From Mycobacterium sp. JS623 (lineage in GTDB: Bacteria; Actinomycetota; Actinomycetes; Mycobacteriales; Mycobacteriaceae), in the NCBI RefSeq assembly GCF_000328565.1, contig NC_019966.1, positions 2,108,001 to 2,172,000 on the forward strand: DNA of 64,000 nt, in the 5' to 3' direction. Every line of letters begins with the position of its first letter. The stretch's first letter is position 1. The position numbers and the translations under genes were made by a program. Positions 1 to 7,738 of the stretch are shown here, in pieces. The notes beneath the pieces were generated by a model. The model saw nothing but the letters and a program-made list of their open reading frames with translations. It was not told the DNA's origin and did no database searches.

Positions 1-270
1 CACGAGGTGGGGGAGGCCAAGACGCTCACCCATGAAGAGGCAGTGAATCGAATCGTCGACATGTGGGAAGTGTCGGAGGAACTTCGCTTTGATCTGAACC
101 TCGTCGTTGCCGGTGACGACGAGGAACATGTTGCCATCGTCTACGAGTCATCGATAAAGCTGAAGGACGGCACCGAAACCACCGTCGGCAGCATGGAGAT
201 CTTCCGCGTAACCGACGGCAGGATCATTGAAGTCTGGAACTGCGGCTACAAGCAAGGAGTCTGGGCGTGA
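1..270 (+). CDS. SnoaL-like (NTF2-fold) protein, 5' end cut by window edge
   Basis: The reading frame is open from the first base, so the gene begins outside the window; the first possible start inside is GTG at 7. The visible ~90 residues end in a typical SnoaL/NTF2-like C-terminal half: an acidic strand pair (VAIVYESSIKL), then GSMEIFRVTDGRIIEVWNCGY, the pattern of small polyketide-cyclase-like folds of about 120-140 residues. No catalytic role can be assigned. Its stop overlaps the GTG start of the downstream LLM oxidoreductase by 4 bp (GTGA), so the two are probably translated together. Confidence 0.65.
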   Translation, partial: HEVGEAKTLTHEEAVNRIVDMWEVSEELRFDLNLVVAGDDEEHVAIVYESSIKLKDGTETTVGSMEIFRVTDGRIIEVWNCGYKQGVWA

Positions 271-1310
271 CCGAACGCGTGCTCGATGAGCTTGGCTACT
301 ACCTGTTGGCCGGAGCCGGCGGGGAAGGCCCGGCGACGTTGATGGACGAGGCACGCCGCGGCGAGCAGTTGGGCTTCGGCACCGCGTTCATCTCGGAGCG
401 GTGGAATGTCAAGGAGGCGTCCTCGCTCGTCGGCGCCGCGTGCGCGGTCACGAACCGAATCCAAATCGCCACGGCGGCAACGAATCACAACACCCGTCAT
501 CCGCTGATCACCGGGTCGTGGGCGACAACCATGCATCGTCTGTCTGGTGGACGCTTCACACTAGGCATCGGACGCGGCGTCGCCGCGATGTACGGCGCGT
601 TCGGCATACCATCGGTGACCACCGCGCAGATGGAGGATTTCGCGCAGGTCATGCGGCGGCTGTGGCACGGGGAGCTGATCTTCAACCACGACGGACCGAT
701 CGGCAAATACCCGGTGCTGTTCCTCGATCCCGACTTCAACGAGAACATCCGGCTGGCTCTCGTCGCGTTCGGCCCTCAGACGTTGGCGCTCGGTGGACGG
801 GCCTTTGACGACGTCATCCTGCACACCTATTTCACGCCGGAGACACTGCAGCGGTGCGTGAAGACGGTGAAGAGCGCCGCGGAGAAGGCCGGCCGCGACC
901 CGGACAGCGTGCGGGTGTGGTCGTGTTTCGCGACGGTCGGCGACCACCTGCCCGAGGAACTGCGGTTGAAGAAGACCGTCGCGCGGCTGGCGACCTACCT
1001 GCAGGGCTACGGCGATCTGATGGTGACAACGAACGGCTGGGATCCAGCGGTGCTGCAACGCTTCCGGGCGGATTCCGTCGTGACGTCGGTCGCCGGCGGG
1101 ATCGATCACAAGGCCACACCTGAGCAGATCGAACACATCGCTGGGTTGATACCCGATGAGTGGTTGGAGCCGTCGGCAACCGGATCGGCCCAGCAGTGTG
1201 TCGACCGGATCCGCGAAGAGTTCGACTACGGCGCCGACGCGCTGATCATGCACGGCGCCACTCCGGACGAACTCGAGCCGATCGTCCACGCCTACCGCGC
1301 GAGCGAGTGA
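267..1310 (+). CDS. LLM-class flavin/F420-dependent oxidoreductase
   Basis: A 347-residue luciferase-like monooxygenase fold protein. Near the N-terminus it has the family pattern AFISERWNVKEASSLVGAACAVT, then a TxNHNTRHPL segment and GRFTLGIGRGVAAMYGAFG. In mycobacteria such proteins usually use coenzyme F420 or FMN to oxidise or reduce small organic substrates; the substrate here cannot be read. The start is GTG, overlapping the preceding stop by 4 bp. The stop codon lies inside the left arm of a 14-bp inverted repeat shared with the converging carboxyltransferase gene. It probably belongs to the same degradation cluster as the second LLM gene and the P450. Confidence 0.85.
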   Translation: MTERVLDELGYYLLAGAGGEGPATLMDEARRGEQLGFGTAFISERWNVKEASSLVGAACAVTNRIQIATAATNHNTRHPLITGSWATTMHRLSGGRFTLGIGRGVAAMYGAFGIPSVTTAQMEDFAQVMRRLWHGELIFNHDGPIGKYPVLFLDPDFNENIRLALVAFGPQTLALGGRAFDDVILHTYFTPETLQRCVKTVKSAAEKAGRDPDSVRVWSCFATVGDHLPEELRLKKTVARLATYLQGYGDLMVTTNGWDPAVLQRFRADSVVTSVAGGIDHKATPEQIEHIAGLIPDEWLEPSATGSAQQCVDRIREEFDYGADALIMHGATPDELEPIVHAYRASE

Positions 1311-1359
1311 TTTCGGCGCGCTTGAAGACGATGAGCGGGCGTAAACGCGCCGAAATCAC
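1307..1359. terminator. 14-bp inverted repeat spanning both stop codons of a convergent pair
   Basis: A perfect inverted repeat has arms 1307-1320 and 1346-1359 and a 25-nt loop. The left arm starts with the TGA stop of the LLM gene and the right arm holds the TGA stop of the converging carboxyltransferase gene. There is no T-run. It is probably a bidirectional terminator or RNA 3'-end stabiliser; a TTTCGGCGCG core is, to my recollection, a common dispersed palindrome in mycobacteria. Confidence 0.6.
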
Positions 1360-2852
1360 GGAAAGATGACCGTGCGGGACACCGGTTCCGCGGCTGCCTG
1401 CCTGGCGTAGAGGCCCCGCTGGAGCGCGGACAGCAAGGCGTTGCGTGTCTCCTCGGGATGAATGAGGTCGTCGAAGCCGAGGTGGCTCGCCGAGCGGAAC
1501 GATGCCTCGACTTCCGCCTTGCGCAGCTTGGATTCCACATCCTCGGCGGCGTGTGCGGCCTTACTCAAAGCGGCGGCGCTCATCGCTCCCATTGTTGCGC
1601 CGGGGTAGGCGAACGTCGCGCTCTGGTTGTCGAATCCCAACAGCGACATCACCATTGACCCGAAGCCGTAGGCCTTCCGCAGCGTCACATGCAGCTTGAG
1701 CGTCGTCGCGGCGGTCTGTGCGGCGAACATCCTGGCGCCGCTGCGCAATACCCCGCTCTTCTCGGACCGGCTGCCGGGCAGCATCCCCGGGTTGTCCGCG
1801 AGGAACACGATCGGCAGGTGGAACGAGTCGGCTACCGTGATGAAATGCGCTGCCTTGTCGGCGGCGTCGGCGTCGATGGAACCGGCGATCACCTGTGGCT
1901 GGTTGGCCACCACCGCGACGGGATGCCCGCCGAGATGGGCGAGCGCGCAGATGATCGCGGGCCCGAACTTCGGCTGCACCTCGAACCAGCCTCGCGCGTC
2001 GAACACCACGTCGAGGACCGCGCGCATGTCGTAGACGCGACGGTTGCCACGGGGGACGATCTCGAGGAGTTCGGGCGTCGAGCGCGGTTCGGCCGCTTCA
2101 TCTTCGGGCAGCGAGGGGGGATACGACCATGCGCTTGGCGGGAAGTACGACAGGTACCGGCGAATGTCGTCGAGCACCGCTTCGTCATCCTCGGCCAGGT
2201 TGTGGATCACTCCGCTCGCCAGCGCCACGCTCGGTCCGCCCAGGTCTTCCTTCGAAATGTCCTCGCCCGTGGACTCTTTGACCACCGGTGGGCCTGCGGT
2301 GAAGATGGCGCCCTGCCGACTCATGATGGTGAAGTCGCACACCGGTGCCACCAGCGCGCCATGTCCGGCCGAGGGGCCAAGCAAGCCCCCGACCATCGGC
2401 ACCTTGCCGGAGCACTGCGCTTGCGCCAAGAGGTCGGTGGGGGTGCGGCCGTAATGCTCACCGCTGGGCCGGAAGCCGGCGCCTTCGAGCAGCATCACGA
2501 GCGGGATTCGGTCGCGCAGCGCAAGTTCGGCCAGTCGGTAGCGCTTGGCGTTCCCGCCCGGCCCGATGCTGCCGGCCAGGGTGGTGAAGTCCTCGGCGCC
2601 GACCATCACCGGTGAACCGTTGATGAGCCCGGAGCCGGCGACGATGCCGTCGGCCGCGATGTCACCGCCGACGAGCGTGCCGAACTCACGGAACGAACCC
2701 TTGTCGAGCAGATGCTCGAGACGCGCGCGGGCGTCGAGCTTGCCTTTGCCGTGGTGCTTGTCGAGGCGTTCCGGGCCGCCCATCGCGTGGGCGTGGCGAC
2801 GTCGGCGGGACAGCTCGTCGAGTGTGTCCGCCCAATCCTCGGACTTGGTCAT
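1356..2852 (-). CDS. acyl-CoA carboxylase carboxyltransferase (beta) subunit
   Basis: A 498-residue protein matching carboxyltransferase subunits of biotin-dependent acyl-CoA carboxylases, which move a carboxyl group from carboxybiotin to an acyl-CoA. N-terminal half: KGKLDARARLEHLLDKGSF, then ADGIVAGSGLINGSPVMV and the GGLLGPSAGHGA oxyanion loop. C-terminal half: IICALAHLGGHPVAVVANQP and a KAYGFGSMVMS segment. A GAGGAGGAG ribosome site precedes the ATG. No biotin carboxylase or biotin carrier gene is adjacent, so it must pair with subunits encoded elsewhere. Substrate unknown; the neighbourhood suggests acyl-CoA breakdown. Confidence 0.88.
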   Translation of the reverse strand: MTKSEDWADTLDELSRRRRHAHAMGGPERLDKHHGKGKLDARARLEHLLDKGSFREFGTLVGGDIAADGIVAGSGLINGSPVMVGAEDFTTLAGSIGPGGNAKRYRLAELALRDRIPLVMLLEGAGFRPSGEHYGRTPTDLLAQAQCSGKVPMVGGLLGPSAGHGALVAPVCDFTIMSRQGAIFTAGPPVVKESTGEDISKEDLGGPSVALASGVIHNLAEDDEAVLDDIRRYLSYFPPSAWSYPPSLPEDEAAEPRSTPELLEIVPRGNRRVYDMRAVLDVVFDARGWFEVQPKFGPAIICALAHLGGHPVAVVANQPQVIAGSIDADAADKAAHFITVADSFHLPIVFLADNPGMLPGSRSEKSGVLRSGARMFAAQTAATTLKLHVTLRKAYGFGSMVMSLLGFDNQSATFAYPGATMGAMSAAALSKAAHAAEDVESKLRKAEVEASFRSASHLGFDDLIHPEETRNALLSALQRGLYARQAAAEPVSRTVIFP

Positions 2853-3002
2853 GCCTCGACTCCTCCTCGCTCGTTCCTCGCTGCGATCCTCACTCGTTGT
2901 CGTCTTCAGTCGTCATCCGCCACTCCTGTCGTCAGAAGGCGATCGTCGCACCGATATGTTCACATTGACCATACTGAATTGCTTACTGTAGCGTCTGCGA
3001 GT

Positions 3003-4049
3003 ATGGGTAGCGACGGCGGCCTCAAGGTTGACGCGGCCGTGGCCAGCGGGCTTACCGACGTCGCCCAGACGGCAAGCACGCTCGAGCGGCGAGGCTACGA
3101 CTGCTGCTGGACTGCCGAGATCAACCACGATCCGTTCCTGCCGTTGGTTTTGGCCGCCGAGCACACCACGCGACTCGAATTGGGCACCAGCATCGCCGTG
3201 GCGTTCGCCCGCAATCCCATGACGGTCGCCAACATTGGCTGGGATCTGCAGGCGTATTCGGATGGCCGGTTCATTCTCGGGCTCGGCTCACAAGTGCAGG
3301 CCCACATAGAGAAGCGGTTCAGCATGCCGTGGGGTCAGCCTGCGCGGCGAATGCGTGAGTTCGTGCTGGCGCTGCACGAGATCTGGTCATGCTGGCGCGA
3401 TGGCACGAAGCTTCGCTTCGAAGGCGATTTCTACACGCACAAGCTGATGACGCCGATGTTCACGCCCGAGCCGCAACCGCAGCCTGCGCCGAAGGTGTTC
3501 GTCGCCGCGGTCGGCGAGGCGATGACCGAGATGTGCGGCGAGGTCGCCGACGGCCTGCTCGCTCACGCGTTCACCACCAAGCGGTACTTCGAAGAGGTGA
3601 CCACTCCGGCGCTGCTGCGGGGCATGGCGCGTTCCGGGCGTCAGCGCAAGGACTTCCAGCTGTCGTGTCCGATCTTCGTGGTGACGGGGGAGACCGAAGA
3701 AGAGTTGGCCGCGGGCGCCGTCGGCACCCGCAAGCAGATCGCGTTTTACGGCTCAACTCCGGCCTACCGTAAGGTTCTCGATCTGCACGGGTGGGGCGAT
3801 CTGCATACCGAATTGCACCGGCTCAGTCTTCAAGGCGAGTGGGACACCATGGGCACATTGATCGACGACGAGATCCTCGAGGCGTTCGCGGTCGTTGCTC
3901 CCATCGACAGCGTCGCCCAGAAGATCCGGGATCGGTGCGACGGCGTGATCGATCGCGTGCTTGTTGGTTTCCCACCCTCGATTTCTGAGGCGACCGTCAT
4001 TGCCGTGCTGCACGGTTTGCGCGGCCAATCCGTGAGGAGCCGCCAGTGA
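3003..4049 (+). CDS. LLM-class F420-dependent oxidoreductase
   Basis: A 348-residue second luciferase-like enzyme: KVDAAVASGLTDVAQTA at the N-terminus, then a GYDCCWTAEINHDPFLPL turn, LELGTSIAVAFARNP, and GRFILGLGSQVQAHIEKRF, the cofactor-pocket pattern of mycobacterial F420-dependent LLM proteins. The reading frame runs further upstream, but ATG 3003 is where family similarity starts. It lacks a clear ribosome site, so it may be leaderless. Its stop overlaps the GTG of the downstream P450 by 4 bp, so the two products are probably made together. Substrate not predictable. Confidence 0.85.
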   Translation: MGSDGGLKVDAAVASGLTDVAQTASTLERRGYDCCWTAEINHDPFLPLVLAAEHTTRLELGTSIAVAFARNPMTVANIGWDLQAYSDGRFILGLGSQVQAHIEKRFSMPWGQPARRMREFVLALHEIWSCWRDGTKLRFEGDFYTHKLMTPMFTPEPQPQPAPKVFVAAVGEAMTEMCGEVADGLLAHAFTTKRYFEEVTTPALLRGMARSGRQRKDFQLSCPIFVVTGETEEELAAGAVGTRKQIAFYGSTPAYRKVLDLHGWGDLHTELHRLSLQGEWDTMGTLIDDEILEAFAVVAPIDSVAQKIRDRCDGVIDRVLVGFPPSISEATVIAVLHGLRGQSVRSRQ

Positions 4050-5281
4050 CTGCGCCGACGATGGATGAAGCTGCCAGGGTTTTCGCCGACCCGCTGGCGT
4101 ACACCGACGAGCCGAAACTCCATGCGGCACTGACCCATTTGCGGGCCAATAATCCTGTCGCATGGGTGGACGTGCCGTCCTACCGGCCGTTCTGGGCCAT
4201 CACGAAGCACGCCGACATCATGGCGATCGAACGCGACAACGCATTGTTTACCAACTCGCCGCGGCCGGTCCTCCTGACAGAGGAGGCCGACGAACAACAG
4301 GCCGCGATCGGAATAAGCACGCTGATTCACATGGACGACCCGCAGCACCGCGTGGTGCGTGCCATCGGTGGCGACTGGTTCCGCCCAAAGGCCATGCGGG
4401 CGTTGAAGGTTCGCGTCGACGAACTGGCCAAGCGGTTCGTCGACCAGATGGCGGAGTCCGGCGACGAGTGCGACTTCGTGCAAGAGGTCGCGGTGAACTA
4501 CCCGCTCTACGTGATCATGTCGATGCTCGGCCTTCCCGAAGAAGATTTTCCGCGGATGCTCACGTACACGCAGGAGATGTTCGGCAACGATGACCCGGAA
4601 CTTCAGCGCGGCAGTACCAAAGAGGAGCAGGTGGCGTCGCTGCTCGATATGTTCGCGTACTTCACCGCGGTGACAGCGTCGCGCCGGGCGAACCCGACCG
4701 AGGATCTGGCGTCGGCGATCGCGAATGCCACGATCGACGGCGAGCCGCTGAACGACATCGAGACCGTGTCGTACTACTCGATCGTCGCCGCTGCCGGTCA
4801 TGACACCACCAGCGCGGTGATCTCCGGTGGACTGCATGCCCTGATCGAACACCCCGATGAGCTCGAGCGGCTTCAGAACAACATGGAGCTGATGCCGCTG
4901 GCCACCGAGGAGATGATCCGCTGGGTCACGCCCGTCAAAGAATTCATGCGCACGGCGCAGCAGGACGCCACTGTCCGCGGTGTGCCGATCGCTGCGGGCG
5001 AATCGCTACTGCTGTCCTACGTGTCGGCCAACCGCGACGAAGAGGTCTTCGACGACCCGTTCCGCTTCGATGTCGGCCGTGACCCCAACAGGCACAACGC
5101 GTTCGGCTACGGCGTGCACTTTTGCTTGGGGGCTGCGCTGGCCCGCATGGAGGTCAACAGCTTCTTCTCCGAACTGGTGCCGCGGCTGGAGTCGATCGAG
5201 CTGACCGGCGACCCGAAACACATCGCCACCATTTTCGTCGGCGGTCTCAAGCACCTGCCAATTCGCTACTCGCTCAAGTGA
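4046..5281 (+). CDS. cytochrome P450
   Basis: A 411-residue soluble bacterial P450. All core motifs are present: I-helix oxygen-activation motif AAGHDTT (residues 249-255), K-helix ExxR as EEMIR (288-292), and heme-binding FGYGVHFCLG (353-362) with thiolate Cys360. The GTG start overlaps the stop of the preceding LLM gene (GTGA), which suggests translational coupling and a shared pathway. No ferredoxin or reductase gene is next to it. The family number was not recognised. A strong bidirectional hairpin follows directly after the stop. Confidence 0.93.
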   Translation: MTAPTMDEAARVFADPLAYTDEPKLHAALTHLRANNPVAWVDVPSYRPFWAITKHADIMAIERDNALFTNSPRPVLLTEEADEQQAAIGISTLIHMDDPQHRVVRAIGGDWFRPKAMRALKVRVDELAKRFVDQMAESGDECDFVQEVAVNYPLYVIMSMLGLPEEDFPRMLTYTQEMFGNDDPELQRGSTKEEQVASLLDMFAYFTAVTASRRANPTEDLASAIANATIDGEPLNDIETVSYYSIVAAAGHDTTSAVISGGLHALIEHPDELERLQNNMELMPLATEEMIRWVTPVKEFMRTAQQDATVRGVPIAAGESLLLSYVSANRDEEVFDDPFRFDVGRDPNRHNAFGYGVHFCLGAALARMEVNSFFSELVPRLESIELTGDPKHIATIFVGGLKHLPIRYSLK

Positions 5282-5284
5282 ATA

Positions 5285-5319
5285 GGACGGCCGCCCCCGT
5301 GATTTCGAGGCGGCCGTCC
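5285..5319. terminator. bidirectional hairpin terminator between P450 and secreted-protein genes
   Basis: Perfect 11-bp arms (GGACGGCCGCC at 5285-5295 and its complement at 5309-5319) enclose a 13-nt loop. It lies 4 nt after the P450 stop and about 10 nt before the stop of the converging secreted-protein gene, where a shared terminator would be expected. No T-run follows, as is usual in mycobacteria. Confidence 0.65.
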
Positions 5320-5329
5320 CAGTGACTGG

Positions 5330-5986
5330 TCAGATGGGGAGCGGTATCCAGATCCCGAAGAACCAGAAGCCCCATTGGTTGTAGCCCTGATCCCACACCG
5401 GCTGCTCCTGGAAGCCCCAGTAGTTGATCGGTGGTGGCGGCGGCCCCCACGGATCCGGCAGCGGACCGTCCCACGCGGGCGGCGGCGGCGCACCCCAGCC
5501 CCATGGCGGCAGATCGCCGCCCCATGGCGCACCGTGGAATCGGCCGCGCCAGTCGTTGTCGCCCGGGTTCCACGGCGGGCGCCAATCGTGATTGTCGGGG
5601 GTGTGGAAGTCGGGACCACCCGGGTTGTGCCAGTCGCCGGGCGGAGGCCCGCCGGGTCCGCGGAAGTCGCCTGGGGGAGGACCGCCCGGGCCGCGGAAGT
5701 TGTCCTGCGGCGGCCCGCCGGGTCCACGGAAGTTGTCCTGCGGCGGCCCGGCGGGGCCGCGGAAGTTGTCCTGCGGCGGACCACCGGGGCCACGCTCCTC
5801 AGGTGGTGGGCCCCCCTGTCCGCGCTGCGGTGGCGGCCCACCCGGACCACCGGGGCCACACTGCACCCCGGGAGCCGGGTTGCATTGAGGTGGTGCGGCG
5901 CTGGCAACGCCTGACCCGAGACTGATTCCTGTCATGCCAAGACTGCAGCCGATCGCCGCTCCGGCGACTACTTGTTTGAGCTTCAT
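5330..5986 (-). CDS. secreted Pro/Gly-rich tandem-repeat protein
   Basis: A 218-residue protein of unknown function. ATG 5986 was chosen because MKLKQVVAGAAIG begins a classic signal peptide ending near ASAAPP (cleavage about residue 31) and a GAAAGG ribosome site lies upstream. The mature protein is dominated by Pro and Gly. Residues 66-120 are five tandem 11-residue units of the form GPGGPPQDNFR, drifting to GPPPGDFR/GDWH. The C-terminus is rich in Trp and aromatics (WGFWFFGIWIPLPI) and could contact the cell wall or membrane. No enzyme motif is visible. Confidence 0.75.
   Translation of the reverse strand: MKLKQVVAGAAIGCSLGMTGISLGSGVASAAPPQCNPAPGVQCGPGGPGGPPPQRGQGGPPPEERGPGGPPQDNFRGPAGPPQDNFRGPGGPPQDNFRGPGGPPPGDFRGPGGPPPGDWHNPGGPDFHTPDNHDWRPPWNPGDNDWRGRFHGAPWGGDLPPWGWGAPPPPAWDGPLPDPWGPPPPPINYWGFQEQPVWDQGYNQWGFWFFGIWIPLPI
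5627..5791 (-). repeat. five 33-bp in-frame tandem units
   Basis: Five consecutive 33-bp units encode 11-residue repeats of the secreted protein. The three units closest to the N-terminus end in QDNFR and are nearly identical in DNA, with CGGAAGTTGTCCTGCGGCGG repeated on the + strand; the last two have diverged to GDFR and GDWH. Such high-identity units can expand or contract between strains. Confidence 0.85.
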
Positions 5987-6091
5987 AACCTGGCCTTTCG
6001 TGCGTCGATAGACGCCCCAACCCAAAGGCGAGGTTAGGTAGGCACTCTAAGAGTCAGCTATGTCGTCAGTAGCAATGTGCTGTACGGCAAC

Positions 6092-7384
6092 TCAGCGCGG
6101 GGCATTGCTCCTGTTCAATTGCGCCTGCAGCGTGCTCGCTCCGAGACTCGAGTCTTTCGTGCCATGCGACCGCGACTGGATGGAAACGTCGTGGCCTTCG
6201 GCCGCCTTGCGCAACGCGCCGATGGTGGCCTGTTCGCGGGTGATGTGCGTGAACGGGTCCCAGTGATACCAGCGCATGGCGTTTTCGAAGGTCATCTTGT
6301 TGACCTCGTCATCGGGCACGTTGTTCTTTTCCAGTACCTCGTACAGTTGCTCGGGGGCGCCGGGCCACATGCTGTCGCTGTGCGGGTAGTCGGCTTCCCA
6401 GCAGATGTTGTCGATACCGATCTCATTGCGCAGCGCGACACCGACGCGATCGGAGATGAAGCATGTCAGGAAGTGGTCACGGAACACTTCCGACGGTTTC
6501 TTGCCCTTGAAGTCCTGACCCGTCCACGTCGAATGCATTTCATAGGTGCGATCGGCACGCTCCAGGAAGTAGGGGATCCAGCCGGTGCCGCCTTCACTCA
6601 GCGCGATCTTGAGGTCCGGATATTTCTTGACCGGCTTGGACCACAACAGATCTGCCGCCGCTTGCACGATGTTCATCGGCTGCAGAGTGATCATCACGTC
6701 CATCGGCGCGTCGGGAGCGGTGATTGCAAGCTTCCCCGAGGATCCGATGTGCACGTTCATCACGGTGTCGGTATCCACCAACGCTTCCCAGAGCGGTGTC
6801 CAGTAGTCGTCGTGGAAACTCGGATAACCCATGGCAGCAGGGTTCTCGGTGAACGTCAACGCATGCACGCCGCGTTCGGCGTTGCGCCGCACCTCTTTAG
6901 CGCACGCTTCGGCATCCCAGATCACCGGCAGACACATCGGAATGAATCTCGCGGGGTAAGCGGCGCACCACTCCTCGACGTGCCAGTCGTTGTAGGCCTG
7001 CAGCAACGCCAGCGAGAACTCGGTGTCCTCTGTCACGAACAACCGCCCGGCGAAACCCGGGAACGACGGGAAGCAGATTGAGCCGAGGATGCCGCCGGCG
7101 TTCATGTCCTTGACGCGCTCATCGACGTTGTAGCACCCGGGGCGGATCTCATCGAGGCCTGTCGGCTCGAGGCCGTACTCCTCCTTGGGCCGGCCCGCGA
7201 CCGCGTTCAACGCGACGTTGGGGATCACCACATCGCGGAACTGCCAAGTGTCCGACCCGTCCGGGTTGTGCACCAACCGAGGTGCCTCGTCCAAGTACTT
7301 CTTCGACAGGTGATTGCGAAACATGTCCGGCGGTTCGACGATGTGGTCGTCGACGCTGATCAGGATCATGTCGTCCTTGTTCAT
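6092..7384 (-). CDS. amidohydrolase-family metal-dependent hydrolase
   Basis: A 430-residue amidohydrolase-2-type TIM-barrel hydrolase. The N-terminal SVDDHIVEPPDMF supplies the metal-binding DxH, there is a central histidine segment NVHIGSSG, and ALSEGGTGWIPYFLERADRTYEMH and CWEADYPHSDSMWP near the C-terminus supply the later metal and acid residues typical of this group (decarboxylases and C-C or amide hydrolases). A GAGAGGA ribosome site lies 7 nt before the ATG. Mycobacteria carry many such paralogues among catabolic genes; the substrate is unknown. It may belong with the P450/LLM genes but is not in their operon. Confidence 0.85.
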   Translation of the reverse strand: MNKDDMILISVDDHIVEPPDMFRNHLSKKYLDEAPRLVHNPDGSDTWQFRDVVIPNVALNAVAGRPKEEYGLEPTGLDEIRPGCYNVDERVKDMNAGGILGSICFPSFPGFAGRLFVTEDTEFSLALLQAYNDWHVEEWCAAYPARFIPMCLPVIWDAEACAKEVRRNAERGVHALTFTENPAAMGYPSFHDDYWTPLWEALVDTDTVMNVHIGSSGKLAITAPDAPMDVMITLQPMNIVQAAADLLWSKPVKKYPDLKIALSEGGTGWIPYFLERADRTYEMHSTWTGQDFKGKKPSEVFRDHFLTCFISDRVGVALRNEIGIDNICWEADYPHSDSMWPGAPEQLYEVLEKNNVPDDEVNKMTFENAMRWYHWDPFTHITREQATIGALRKAAEGHDVSIQSRSHGTKDSSLGASTLQAQLNRSNAPR

Positions 7385-7546
7385 GCCTATATCCTCTCAA
7401 CTGCCTTACCGTATGGCCAACAGTTTAGCGTGCGGACGCTTTCGGGCTTGCTGGCATGACCCGACGGTATGCCGATTTCTGCGTGAGGGTCGTTGATCCG
7501 GCCGAATCACAGCCCCTGGTGCAAACTCGCTGCGACGGCAGCGGCC

Positions 7547-7738
7547 TCAGCAGCAGCGCGGGTTCGGATTGCTCTCCGTCGCGTCGTGCCGCATGCGCCA
7601 GTACTCGCGTTCGGACATGACCGCGTCACCGGGGTGGGTGCGGCGGCGATGTTCGACGTAGCGGTGATAGTGGTTATCGCCCATCAATGAGCCCCAGTAC
7701 CAACCGATCTGGCGGGCGACTTCGGCAGCGCGTCCCAT
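7547..7738 (-). CDS. YbdD/YjiX-family small protein (CstA partner)
   Basis: A 63-residue protein with the family core GDNHYHRYVEHRRRTHPGDAVMSEREYWRMRHDA and the C-terminal double cysteine (RCC). It matches E. coli YbdD, which is encoded directly after cstA and is needed for the activity of CstA-type pyruvate transporters. The first 18 residues align with the family, so ATG 7738 is kept although it lies inside the end of cstA, giving an unusually long 55-bp overlap. It is therefore probably translated by ribosomes coming from cstA. Confidence 0.88.
   Translation of the reverse strand: MGRAAEVARQIGWYWGSLMGDNHYHRYVEHRRRTHPGDAVMSEREYWRMRHDATESNPNPRCC

Noticed and set aside
6029..6050. Possible IdeR iron box (AGGTTAGG) upstream of the secreted repeat protein
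   Set aside because: Only one half-site matches the 19-bp palindromic consensus; the second half shows no symmetry.
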